Positions 44,692 through 52,459 of a stretch of 64,000 nt of DNA are shown here, in pieces; position 1 is the first letter of the stretch, and every line of letters starts with the position of its first letter. Position numbers and translations under genes: made by a program. The DNA is from Burkholderiales bacterium UBA2459 (GTDB lineage Bacteria > Pseudomonadota > Gammaproteobacteria > Burkholderiales > Burkholderiaceae_E). The notes under the pieces are model-generated. The model worked only from the letters and a program-made list of their open reading frames with translations, was not told where the DNA came from and did not search any database. Location: positions 1 through 64,000 of the forward strand of contig DDPV01000019.1 in the NCBI GenBank assembly GCA_002342365.1, written 5' to 3'.

Positions 44692-45369
44692 GTGACCCGA
44701 TCACAGCTTGCCATCCGTGAGCAGTTGGCCCAGCACATCGCCTTGCTGATTGCCGACCACGGGCTTGAGCCCGCGCAAGCCCGTCAGCGCGCACTTGAGG
44801 CCCTGGGCGACGGGCAAAGGCTGCCCCAGGCAGTCTTGCCCGATTCGCTCGACATCGACGATGCGCTTTATGAGCATCTGGAGCGCTTCGACCCGGAGCA
44901 TGCGCAGCGGGTTTGTCGAATGCGTGAAGTCGCCATCGCGATGATGCGCAAGCTCGAACCCACAGCGGTGCTTGCAACCGGCGCGGTGTGGAAGGGCATT
45001 GCGACTCAGGATGCGGCCATTCATCTGCAGGCCTTTCCTGAGGATGCAAAGCAATGCCACTTCCAGCTGCTTGATATGGGCTTTGATCCTCAGCCCTTGC
45101 AGCTTCGCCACTTTCGAAGCGGCAAAGCGCTTGATGCCCTGGGCGTTCACTGGCAAGGCGAGGCGATCATGATCGCGATGTATGAGCCTGTCGATTTCCG
45201 CGGTGCCTTGCACGCTGGCCAAATCAGCGGACAACAGGTGATTGAACGCGGAGACCTGCTTGCGCTTTCGCAGCGTCTTGCTCAGCAAATCACCGGCATT
45301 CGCCAAGGCAAGCCGGCCCAAGCCCAGCACAAGACCGCGCCACAAAGGCGTGAAGAAGGCGAAGCTTAA
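44692..45369 (+). CDS. Conserved hypothetical protein, 225 aa
   Basis: I do not firmly recognise this protein. It is soluble, with no signal peptide, and has an N-terminal helical part (REQLAQHIALLIADHGLEPAQARQRALE), a conserved-looking core AVLATGAVWKGIATQDAAIHLQAF followed by alternating strands, and a basic tail (QGKPAQAQHKTAPQRREEG). The core faintly recalls a minimal nucleotidyltransferase, but no GS-x-DxD is seen, so I would not assign that. AGGA seven bases before GTG at 44692 supports the start. Similar proteins beside mpl in Burkholderiales are sometimes labelled 'UDP-N-acetylmuramate-alanine ligase', which the sequence does not support. Confidence 0.8.
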   Translation: MTRSQLAIREQLAQHIALLIADHGLEPAQARQRALEALGDGQRLPQAVLPDSLDIDDALYEHLERFDPEHAQRVCRMREVAIAMMRKLEPTAVLATGAVWKGIATQDAAIHLQAFPEDAKQCHFQLLDMGFDPQPLQLRHFRSGKALDALGVHWQGEAIMIAMYEPVDFRGALHAGQISGQQVIERGDLLALSQRLAQQITGIRQGKPAQAQHKTAPQRREEGEA

Positions 45370-45393
45370 CCCTTTCGTATAAGATCTGGCGGC

Positions 45394-45957
45394 ATGACAA
45401 GCACGCAATCTCAAGGCCAGCGCCTTTTGCTCCGAATGCTCGGCCTTTTGAGCTTCGCCTTTTTGCTCACGGCAACCGGAGCATGGCTGGCAAACCGTTA
45501 CTACAGCAGCAAACCGCCATCCGACCCGGCCCTTCAGACTTTTTTTGCGCAAAGGCTCGAAACCGCTGACGGCGCTCAGCTTGCGCTGGAGAGCTTGCGT
45601 GGACAGGTGATTGTGGTGAATTTCTGGGCGACCTGGTGCCCGCCTTGCGTTGACGAGATGCCCGAACTCAACGACTTACAGCGGGAATTTCAGCAGAGCT
45701 CAACAGATCGGGTGCGAATTGTCGGCATCGGCATCGATTCACCGTCCAATATTCGTCAATTTGCAGCCAAACATTCGTTTCACTACCCGCTTTTGCTCGG
45801 GGGCACAACCGGCAACGAGCTTGCACGGCTCTTTGGCAATGACAAGGGTTTGTTGCCCTTTACCGTCATCATCGGGCAAGATGGCAGCATGATGAAAACC
45901 ATTGTCGGAAGAGTCCGCATCGAGGCACTCCGCGATCAGGTCCGGGCCGCGCTCTAG
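45394..45957 (+). CDS. TlpA-family membrane-anchored thioredoxin
   Basis: Thiol-disulfide oxidoreductase of 187 aa with one N-terminal signal anchor (LGLLSFAFLLTATGAWLA, residues 17-34) and a periplasmic thioredoxin fold whose active site is WCPPC at 81-85, in VNFWATWCPPCVDEMPELN. The cis-proline region is LLPFTVIIGQDG. TlpA/ResA-like proteins keep cysteines reduced, often for cytochrome maturation; the target is not known here. A TATAAG at 45378-45383 ends ten bases before the ATG, so the leader could be only a few bases. aroQ begins 2 bp after the stop. Confidence 0.93.
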   Translation: MTSTQSQGQRLLLRMLGLLSFAFLLTATGAWLANRYYSSKPPSDPALQTFFAQRLETADGAQLALESLRGQVIVVNFWATWCPPCVDEMPELNDLQREFQQSSTDRVRIVGIGIDSPSNIRQFAAKHSFHYPLLLGGTTGNELARLFGNDKGLLPFTVIIGQDGSMMKTIVGRVRIEALRDQVRAAL

Positions 45958-45959
45958 AC

Positions 45960-46424
45960 ATGGTTGCCACCGCCGAGTCTTCACCGAAGACGGTCTTGCT
46001 GATCCAGGGCCCTAATTTGAACCTGCTGGGCCTTCGTGAGCCAGGCATTTATGGCAGCGAAACCCTGGCAGCGATCCATGAGCGTTTACACGCCGCAGCA
46101 CTTGCCCTGGATCTGAGGCTGGATGTGTTTCAGAGCAACCATGAAGGCGCGCTGATTGACCGCATTCATCAGGCACGCCTTGAGTCGGTCGGATTTATCC
46201 TCATCAATCCGGCTGGCTTCACCCATACCTCGGTGGCCCTGCGCGATGCCTTGGCTGCTGTTGCGATCCCTTTTATCGAAGTGCACCTGAGTAATATCCA
46301 CCAGCGCGAGCCCTTTCGGCAGCATTCCTATGTTTCGGATCTCGCAATCGGAAGCATCGTCGGGCTTGGCTCGCTAGGCTATGAGCTTGCCCTGCAAGCC
46401 GCAGCGCGGCGCTTACAGGCTTGA
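45960..46424 (+). CDS. aroQ: Type II 3-dehydroquinate dehydratase AroQ
   Basis: Third shikimate-pathway step, type II dodecameric enzyme. The 154 aa hold GPNLNLLGLREPGIYG (catalytic Tyr), FQSNHEGALIDRIHQA, INPAGFTHTSVALRDAL and VHLSNIHQREPFRQHSYVS (catalytic His). The start ATG follows the TlpA stop directly. aroQ-accB-accC is a common proteobacterial order. Together with aroG and aroE the window carries three shikimate genes at separate places. Confidence 0.97.
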   Translation: MVATAESSPKTVLLIQGPNLNLLGLREPGIYGSETLAAIHERLHAAALALDLRLDVFQSNHEGALIDRIHQARLESVGFILINPAGFTHTSVALRDALAAVAIPFIEVHLSNIHQREPFRQHSYVSDLAIGSIVGLGSLGYELALQAAARRLQA

Positions 46425-46532
46425 CGCCGATCGGGCAGCCTACGATGGTCGATACCGCTCTGGATGGCCGGTTGACAAGCACAGGGCCAACGATCGATTG
46501 AGCCCGGTCCCTATAGCATCAAGGAACGATTG

Positions 46533-47045
46533 ATGGACTTAAGAAAAATTAAATCACTGATCGATCTGGTTTCCGAATCGGACATCTCCGAGCTTGAAAT
46601 CACCGAAAACGAAGGCAAAGTGCGTATCGTGAAAGCGCAAGCGGGTTTAAGTGCGTCGCAGATGCATAGCCTGGCGGCGATGCAAGCCCTTCAATTGCAA
46701 AGCCCGCCTGCAATGCCGGGCATGCCAGCAGCACAAATCAGCCAGCAAGCAGCCCACGAAAGCGCGCAGCTCTTAAGCCTTGATGCAAACGCCGGCGAAG
46801 CCAAGCTGATGGGCCATACGGTGAAATCGCCCATGGTCGGTACCTTTTATCGTGCCTCCCAACCTGGCGCTGATCCCTTTGTGCAAATCGGCAGCAAAGT
46901 CAGCGAGCACGATGTGCTTTGCCTGATCGAGGCGATGAAACTTCTCAACGAAATCGAGGCGGGTCAGGCCGGCACCGTCACCCAGATTCTTGTCGAAAAC
47001 GGTCAACCGGTGGAGTATGGCCAACCGCTGTTTGTGATCGAGTAA
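46533..47045 (+). CDS. accB: Biotin carboxyl carrier protein of acetyl-CoA carboxylase
   Basis: Carries biotin between the carboxylase and carboxyltransferase halves of acetyl-CoA carboxylase in fatty-acid synthesis. It is 170 aa: an N-terminal dimer region (MDLRKIKSLIDLVSESDISELEI), a flexible Pro/Ala/Gln/Met-rich linker, and the C-terminal biotinyl domain with EAMKLLNEIEA (biotinylated Lys) and the thumb segment GTFYRASQPGADPFV. AAGGA seven bases before the ATG at 46533 decides against the in-frame TTG one codon earlier. Confidence 0.97.
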   Translation: MDLRKIKSLIDLVSESDISELEITENEGKVRIVKAQAGLSASQMHSLAAMQALQLQSPPAMPGMPAAQISQQAAHESAQLLSLDANAGEAKLMGHTVKSPMVGTFYRASQPGADPFVQIGSKVSEHDVLCLIEAMKLLNEIEAGQAGTVTQILVENGQPVEYGQPLFVIE

Positions 47046-47102
47046 GGCCATAGCCTTGCTGATTGAGCCTGAGGCCCACGGCTTAGCCCTTCTGAGAAAG
47101 CG

Positions 47103-48455
47103 ATGTTTGAAAAAATCCTGATCGCTAACCGCGGTGAAATCGCCTTGCGCATTCAGCGTGCCTGCCGTGAAATGGGTATCCGCACCGTCGTGGTCCATTC
47201 CGAGGCCGATACCGAGGCGATGTATGTGAAGTTAGCCGATGAATCGGTTTGTATCGGCCCGCCCCCCTCCAGGGAGAGCTACCTGAATATTCCCGCGATT
47301 ATTTCGGCAGCCGAGGTCACCGACGCCGAGGCGATTCATCCAGGCTATGGCTTTTTGTCCGAAAACGCCGACTTCGCAGAACGCGTTGAACGTTCGGGAT
47401 TTGTTTTCATCGGACCAACACCCGAATCGATCCGCATCATGGGCGATAAAGTCAGCGCCAAACAAGCGATGAAATCAGCTGGGGTACCGGTGGTGCCTGG
47501 TTCGGATGGCGCTTTACCCGAAGATCCCAAGGAGATTGTTCGCATAGCGCGCCAGGTGGGTTATCCGGTGATCATCAAAGCAGCCGGTGGCGGTGGCGGT
47601 CGAGGCATGCGCGTGGTGCATACCGAAGCTGCGCTCAGCAATGCTGTCACCATGACCCGCAGCGAAGCGGCCGCCGCCTTCAACAACGCCAGCGTCTACA
47701 TGGAGAAGTTTCTTGAGCAGCCGCGGCATATCGAGATTCAAATCCTCGCTGACGGCCAGGGCAATGTGGTGTATTTGGGCGAGCGCGACTGCTCGATGCA
47801 ACGCCGACACCAGAAGGTGATCGAAGAAGGTCCGGCACCCGGCATAGCCCGAAAACTGATCGATCGAATCGGTGCGCGCTGCGTCGACGCCGCCAAGAAA
47901 ATCGGCTACCGCGGGGCAGGAACCTTCGAATTCTTGTTTGAAAACGATGAATTTTTCTTTATCGAAATGAACACCCGGGTGCAGGTCGAGCATCCGGTCA
48001 CCGAGATGATCACCGGCATTGATATTGTGCAGCAGCAAATCCGTGTTGCAGCTGGACAAAAGCTGATGTTCCGTCAAAAGGACATCGTGATCAAAGGCCA
48101 TGCGATGGAGTGCAGGATCAATGCCGAGGACCCGTTTCGATTCACGCCCTCGCCAGGACGCATCCTGCATTGGCACCCCCCGGGGGGCTTGGGTGTGCGC
48201 GTCGATTCGCACGCCTACACCAACTACCTGGTACCCCCGCATTACGATTCGATGATCGCCAAGGTGATTACCTATGGCGATAGCCGCGAGCAGGCGATGG
48301 CGCGTATGCGCATTGCGCTTTCGGAAATGGCCGTTGAAGGCATCCAGACCAATTTAGCCTTGCACCGGGAACTGCTCGCCGACGCACGCTTCATGCAAGG
48401 CGGCACATCGATTCACTATCTGGAACAAAAACTTGCCCTGCGCCCCCAGTCCTGA
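47103..48455 (+). CDS. accC: Biotin carboxylase subunit of acetyl-CoA carboxylase
   Basis: ATP-dependent carboxylation of the AccB biotin. The 450 aa (E. coli 449) show EKILIANRGEIALRI, HPGYGFLSENADFAE, the ATP-grasp glycine loop KAAGGGGGRGMRVV, the E-x-R catalytic region EMNTRVQVEHPVTE and RINAEDP. ATG at 47103 follows GAGAAAGCG. The gap after accB is 57 bp. prmA starts inside its last codons. Confidence 0.98.
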   Translation: MFEKILIANRGEIALRIQRACREMGIRTVVVHSEADTEAMYVKLADESVCIGPPPSRESYLNIPAIISAAEVTDAEAIHPGYGFLSENADFAERVERSGFVFIGPTPESIRIMGDKVSAKQAMKSAGVPVVPGSDGALPEDPKEIVRIARQVGYPVIIKAAGGGGGRGMRVVHTEAALSNAVTMTRSEAAAAFNNASVYMEKFLEQPRHIEIQILADGQGNVVYLGERDCSMQRRHQKVIEEGPAPGIARKLIDRIGARCVDAAKKIGYRGAGTFEFLFENDEFFFIEMNTRVQVEHPVTEMITGIDIVQQQIRVAAGQKLMFRQKDIVIKGHAMECRINAEDPFRFTPSPGRILHWHPPGGLGVRVDSHAYTNYLVPPHYDSMIAKVITYGDSREQAMARMRIALSEMAVEGIQTNLALHRELLADARFMQGGTSIHYLEQKLALRPQS

Positions 48456-49371
48456 AGCAGCGCATTGGTTTGAACTCTCGCTGGTGCTGACCGCAGCTGA
48501 CGCCGAAAGGCTGGGCGAGTGCCTGCTTGATGCCGGTGCGTCTTGTGTACAAGCCGAAGACGCTCTGGCCAACACCGAAGAGGAGGTGGCGATTTTTGCC
48601 GAACCGGGACAGGAAGCGGAGCATCCGCGGGTGTGGCCGCAAACACGGGTGACTGCACTTTTTGGGTCCCATCCGGATCAGGCGTCGCAAGCTGCAGCAA
48701 GCCTGCTCAAGGAGGCATGCGATGCGGCACAGCTCCCATTGTCGAGCCACTGGCAGTTGCGCGCGCTCGATAATCAGGATTGGGTGCGTCTCACGCAAGC
48801 GCAGTTTCAGCCGATTGAGATCGGCAACCGCCTCGTGATCTCACCAAGCTGGGAGCCGTTGCGGGAAAGCCATGCACAGCGCAAGCGCCTGGTTCTTGAC
48901 CCGGGACTGGCTTTCGGCACCGGGAGCCACCCCACAACAGCGCTTTGTCTGCGCTGGCTCGATGCCCATATTCGCGGTGGCGAGCGTGTGATCGATTATG
49001 GCTGCGGTTCGGGGATTCTTGCCATTGCAGCCGGACTGCTCGGCGCCACATCGATTGATGCGATCGACATCGACCCGCAGGCGCTCATTGCCACAAGCGA
49101 GAACGCCAAGCGTAACCAGGTACCGATCAATACCTTTCTTACCCGCGGCGATACGCTTGCGCCAGCCGATATTGTTCTGGCCAATATCCTGGCTGCGCCT
49201 TTGAAACTGCTGGCACCCACGCTCGAGGCTTTGGTCAAACCAGGCGGCTTTTTGGTTCTGGCCGGTTTGCTCAATCGCCAGATCGAAGAGCTTGCCGGCT
49301 TTTACCCAAGGGTACGATTACAAGCCTGGCAGGAACTTGAGGGCTGGAGCGTGCTGGTCGGCCAGCGATAA
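48433..49371 (+). CDS. prmA: Ribosomal protein L11 methyltransferase PrmA
   Basis: SAM-dependent trimethylation of L11. It has 312 aa; the SAM-binding core includes LVLDPGLAFGTGSHPTTALCL, VIDYGCGSGILAIAAGLLGA and IVLANILAAPL, all diagnostic. The only reasonable start is TTG at 48433, overlapping accC by 23 bp, since no ATG lies between there and the conserved FELSLVLTAADAE. Position after accBC is common in betaproteobacteria. Confidence 0.94.
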   Translation: MPCAPSPEAAHWFELSLVLTAADAERLGECLLDAGASCVQAEDALANTEEEVAIFAEPGQEAEHPRVWPQTRVTALFGSHPDQASQAAASLLKEACDAAQLPLSSHWQLRALDNQDWVRLTQAQFQPIEIGNRLVISPSWEPLRESHAQRKRLVLDPGLAFGTGSHPTTALCLRWLDAHIRGGERVIDYGCGSGILAIAAGLLGATSIDAIDIDPQALIATSENAKRNQVPINTFLTRGDTLAPADIVLANILAAPLKLLAPTLEALVKPGGFLVLAGLLNRQIEELAGFYPRVRLQAWQELEGWSVLVGQR

Positions 49372-49414
49372 AGCTCTATGATCTCGCCCAGCTTATTGCG
49401 AAAGGCTTTTCGAC

Positions 49415-50389
49415 ATGCGTTCTGATTCCCCAGCTGTGCTTATCAGTGGCTCAATTGCCTTTGACTTCATCTTACTTTTTGACGGTAAGTTCAGAGACCA
49501 TATTCTCGCCGATCGTATTCATATGCTTAACGTAGCGTTTTTGACGCCGAGCTTGCAGCGGCAAGACGGTGGCTGCGCTGCAAACATTGCCTACACGCTC
49601 GCAAAACTTGGAGGCTGGGCGCGGCTTTTGGGTAGCGTGGGGCATGACGCCAAGGATTATTTAAAGCGCCTTGCATCGTATGGTATTGATCTTGGATCGG
49701 TAATCGAGCTTGACGATTGTTATAGCGCTCAAGCCTTTATCACAACCGACATGGAAGCGAACCAAATCACCGCCTTTCATCCGGGTGCTATGAATCTGGC
49801 GCATGAGCTCGATGCTCGACAGGCGATCGCAGCATGCGCAAGCAGTGCTTGGGGTATTGTTTCGCCCAACGGCAAGTTAGCTATGCTCGAACATGCGCGA
49901 GCTTTCGCCGAGGCCGGCCTGCCTTTTATTTTCGACCCCGGACAGGGTTTGCCGATGTTTTCGGGCGAGGAGTTACTCGCTGTGTTGGAATTGGCCGATG
50001 CGCTGATTGTCAATGACTATGAAGCCTCGATGCTGATGCAAAAAACCGGTTTGCAAGAGGCTGCCCTGGCCAAGCGCTTAAAAGCACTGGTCATCACCCG
50101 CGGTGCCGAGGGCAGCCGACTGATGCATCAGGGCGATGCAATCGATATCGCTGCAGCGGCCGCCCAGAGACTGGTTGACCCCACCGGATGTGGTGATGCT
50201 TTTCGAGGAGCTGCGCTTTTTGCCTTGTCGAAAGGCTGCGAATGGGACGATGCTGTTCGCCTTGGCACGATTTTGGGCGCCATCAAAATCGAGCACGCGG
50301 GCGCGCAGAATCATCCTGTAGGCCCCGCTGAGCTTAGCAGGCGCTGGACTGAACACTTTGGCACGCCCATGCCCGCTGCGCTCTTGTAA
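49415..50389 (+). CDS. PfkB-family carbohydrate/adenosine kinase
   Basis: Ribokinase-superfamily kinase of 324 aa. It has the N-terminal SGSIAFDFILLFDGKFRDHI and GGCAANIAYTLAKLGG sugar-binding blocks, and the C-terminal anion hole and base DPTGCGDAFRGAALFAL near residue 255. Homologues next to prmA in Burkholderiales are annotated adenosine kinase or generic carbohydrate kinase; the phosphate acceptor is not certain. In relatives I recall a DUF3426 zinc-ribbon gene between prmA and this kinase; here the gap is only 43 bp, so it is absent at this locus. Confidence 0.92.
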   Translation: MRSDSPAVLISGSIAFDFILLFDGKFRDHILADRIHMLNVAFLTPSLQRQDGGCAANIAYTLAKLGGWARLLGSVGHDAKDYLKRLASYGIDLGSVIELDDCYSAQAFITTDMEANQITAFHPGAMNLAHELDARQAIAACASSAWGIVSPNGKLAMLEHARAFAEAGLPFIFDPGQGLPMFSGEELLAVLELADALIVNDYEASMLMQKTGLQEAALAKRLKALVITRGAEGSRLMHQGDAIDIAAAAAQRLVDPTGCGDAFRGAALFALSKGCEWDDAVRLGTILGAIKIEHAGAQNHPVGPAELSRRWTEHFGTPMPAALL

Positions 50390-50458
50390 ACAAGCCCGCC
50401 TGTCACCTGCCCTTTGTAGCGGTAACGCTTGAGGCCAGGCTGCGGGGTAGCGCAAACG

Positions 50459-50475
50459 AGCCTGCTAAGCAGGCT
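50459..50475. terminator. Compact hairpin between convergent kinase and H1-like genes
   Basis: AGCCTGCTAAGCAGGCT: AGCCTGCT and AGCAGGCT are exact complements around one A, or seven pairs with a TAA loop. It lies midway in the 117-bp convergent gap, where a bidirectional terminator would be expected. No clear T-run follows on either strand, so the call is tentative. Confidence 0.4.
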
Positions 50476-50506
50476 GCCCATGCGCAAGCCTAGCAGCCCT
50501 TTCAGA

Positions 50507-50959
50507 TCAAGGCTTATCGCCGGTTGGAAAAGGCCACGAGGGCGCCGCCCTTGTCACCGCAGGCTTTGCGGCGGCCTTGCTCGACTTTTTCACTGCGGGT
50601 TTGGCCACAGCCGCTTTTTCGGGCTTGGCAACCGCTGACTTTGTGGCCTTAGCGACCGGCTTTAGAGCGAGCACTTTTTCGGGTTTCGCGGCAGCAGCCT
50701 TTGCGGCGGCCTTTAGGGGCTTGGCCGCAGCAGCCTTGACGGGTTTCGCAACCGCGGCCGTTTCAGCCTTGGCAGCGGCCTTTAGGGGTTTCGCCGCAGC
50801 AGCCTTGACGGGCTTGGCCGCAGCCGCTTTTTCGCTCACAGGCTTTGCAGCCGCCGGCTTTTTTGCCTTGCTAGCAGCCGCCGAAACGCTGGGTTCGGCC
50901 GCGGGTTTGGCTTTGGATTTGGCCGCAGGTTTAGCGGCCGATTTTTTGGCAGTGACCAT
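50507..50959 (-). CDS. Histone H1-like, Ala/Lys/Pro-rich DNA-binding protein
   Basis: A 150-aa, highly basic, low-complexity protein of the bacterial H1-like (HctB/AlgP-type) kind that binds and condenses DNA. Nearly all residues are A, K, P, S or V, in AAAKP-type repeats, ending with the characteristic WPFPTGDKP tail seen in Burkholderiales homologues. A 23-residue block starting KPVKAAAAKPLKAAAKAE occurs twice (69-bp duplication, about 50697-50834). AAGGAG upstream of the ATG at 50959 is a strong ribosome-binding site. The opposite strand shows an equally long open frame, an artefact of composition. Confidence 0.9.
   Translation of the reverse strand: MVTAKKSAAKPAAKSKAKPAAEPSVSAAASKAKKPAAAKPVSEKAAAAKPVKAAAAKPLKAAAKAETAAVAKPVKAAAAKPLKAAAKAAAAKPEKVLALKPVAKATKSAVAKPEKAAVAKPAVKKSSKAAAKPAVTRAAPSWPFPTGDKP
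50697..50834. repeat. 69-bp duplication inside the H1-like gene
   Basis: Two adjacent near-copies of a segment containing CCTTTAGGGG and GCAGCAGCCTTGACGGG (for example at 50719-50755 and 50780-50813). They encode KPVKAAAAKPLKAAAKAETAAVA and KPVKAAAAKPLKAAAKAAAA. Boundaries are approximate because the whole gene is built of smaller AAAKP units. Confidence 0.65.
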
Positions 50960-51028
50960 GGTTAGACTCCTTGTTCATTGGGACATGACAACGAAGGTCG
51001 CGGCGCAGGGACATTCGGCACAAGCCTG

Positions 51029-51086
51029 AAAAATCCCAAACGCCTGGGCGATTCACCGGTGCAAACCCTTAGACCGATTGCACCGG
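51029..51086 (-). terminator. Probable terminator region after nrdB
   Basis: Read on the minus strand, two hairpins follow nrdB. The first pairs CCGGTGCAA with TTGCACCGG (51056-51064 and 51078-51086; nine perfect pairs, 13-nt loop). The second is a short stem from CCCAGGCGTTTGGG (51035-51048) followed directly by ATTTTTC (T-run opposite 51029-51033). The second has the form of a weak intrinsic terminator. Together they separate the nrdAB transcript from the H1-like gene. Confidence 0.45.
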
Positions 51087-51163
51087 CTCATACGAAGATC
51101 AAGGCTTACGATCAATGTATCGCTTAAGCGGCTTGAAAACAGATGCTTTAGACCGTCCATCGA

Positions 51164-52297
51164 CTAATCCCAGCTAAGGGCGCCTCCGGTCTGATACTCA
51201 ATGACACGGGTTTCAAAGAAATTTCGCTCTTTCTTTAAATCAATCATTTCGCTCATCCAGGGAAATGGGTTTTCCTCCTGGGGAAAGAGCGCATCGAGTC
51301 CGATTTGCTGAGCGCGTCGGTTTGCGATGAATCGCAAATAGCCTTTGAACATCGAAGCATTGAGTCCGAGCACCCCGCGCGGCATGGTGTCTTCGGCATA
51401 GGCATACTCAAGATCCACGGCCCTCAAGAACAAGGCCTTGATCGACTCGCGAAAGGCGGGCGTCCAAAGCTGGGGATTTTCCATCTTGATGGTATTGACC
51501 AAATCGATGCCGAAATTGCAGTGCATCGATTCGTCGCGAAGGATGTACTGGTACTGCTCGGCAGCGCCCGTCATTTTATTCTGGCGACCAAGCGCAAGAA
51601 TTTGCACAAAGCCCACGTAAAAAAACAAGCCTTCCATCAGGCAAGAAAAAACGATAAGCGACTTGAGCAAATCCTGGTCGGCTTGAAGCGTGCCTGTTTT
51701 AAAATGTGGATCGGTGAGCGTATCGATAAAAGGGATCAAGAATTCATCTTTATCCCGGATCGACTTCACCTCATGATAAGCGTTGAAAATCTCGCCCTCG
51801 TCCAAACCAAGAGATTCGACAATGTACTGGTAGGCATGCGTGTGGATTGCCTCTTCGAAGGCCTGTCGCAAGAGGAATTGTCTGCACTCGGGCGCTGTGA
51901 TGTGACGGTAGGTACCGAGCACAATGTTGTTTGCAGCCAGCGAGTCTGCCGTCACGAAAAAGCCCAGGTTGCGCTTAATCAGTCGGCGCTCATCGTCGCT
52001 AAGACCCTGCGGCGATTTCCACAAGGCTATATCGCGGCTCATGTTGATTTCTTGCGGCATCCAGTGGTTGGCACAGGTTGCAAGATACTTTTCCCAGGCC
52101 CATTTGTATTTGAACGGGACAAGCTGGTTCACGTCGGATGCACCATTGATGATCCGCTTATCGTCGATCTTCACACGCCGATCGCTCATGGCAGCCAGGG
52201 TGCCCGGATCGCCAACCAGCGACAGCAGCTGGGGTGGAATCGACGGCCGAGCTTGCGGCTTGGGGCTTAAAGTTTCTGTTTCTTCCCAGGACAACAT
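51164..52297 (-). CDS. nrdB: Class I ribonucleotide reductase small subunit NrdB
   Basis: Radical-generating subunit of aerobic ribonucleotide reductase. The 377 aa hold the di-metal ligands and radical Tyr: Asp in FFVTADSLA, EAIHTHAY (matching E. coli E115, H118 and Y122), Glu in CLMEGLFFY, and ILRDESMHCNF (E238, H241). The radical Tyr is present. The C-terminal tail for NrdA docking ends TGGALSWD. GAGAG precedes the ATG at 52297; a TTG at 52318 is a weaker alternative. A 162-bp AT-rich gap separates it from nrdA. Confidence 0.96.
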   Translation of the reverse strand: MLSWEETETLSPKPQARPSIPPQLLSLVGDPGTLAAMSDRRVKIDDKRIINGASDVNQLVPFKYKWAWEKYLATCANHWMPQEINMSRDIALWKSPQGLSDDERRLIKRNLGFFVTADSLAANNIVLGTYRHITAPECRQFLLRQAFEEAIHTHAYQYIVESLGLDEGEIFNAYHEVKSIRDKDEFLIPFIDTLTDPHFKTGTLQADQDLLKSLIVFSCLMEGLFFYVGFVQILALGRQNKMTGAAEQYQYILRDESMHCNFGIDLVNTIKMENPQLWTPAFRESIKALFLRAVDLEYAYAEDTMPRGVLGLNASMFKGYLRFIANRRAQQIGLDALFPQEENPFPWMSEMIDLKKERNFFETRVIEYQTGGALSWD

Positions 52298-52411
52298 GTT
52301 TTCTCTCGCTTTACTCAATCCGACAAAGGCAGTGATTCCGAATCAGGCGACATCTTTTGACATAAAGCTCATCAAGCATAGTCCCTGGAACAAAAGAACA
52401 GCAACAAAGGG

Positions 52412-52431
52412 TGAATGCTTTGCAACATTCA
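52412..52431. other. Small hairpin in the nrdA-nrdB spacer
   Basis: TGAATG (52412-52417) pairs with CATTCA (52426-52431) around an 8-nt loop, in the AT-rich 162-bp spacer between nrdA and nrdB. On the minus strand it is followed by a T-rich but interrupted stretch (CCCTTTGTTGCTGTTCTTTTG). It could cause partial termination or stabilise processed ends; I see no firm internal promoter. Confidence 0.35.
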
Positions 52432-52459
52432 AAAATTCAATAAAAGGAACGCTCTACAT

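Noticed and set aside
46472..46517. TTGACA and TATAGC upstream of accB as a promoter
   Set aside because: They are separated by 34 bp, too far for one promoter, and neither has a fitting partner at 16-18 bp.
50577..51029. 150-aa + strand frame opposite the H1-like gene, predicted Ala/Phe/Gly-rich and hydrophobic
   Set aside because: Arises because GCN/AAR-rich codons read as GC/TT-rich in reverse; no ribosome-binding site and no family pattern, while the minus-strand gene has a strong AAGGAG and a known C-terminal tail.
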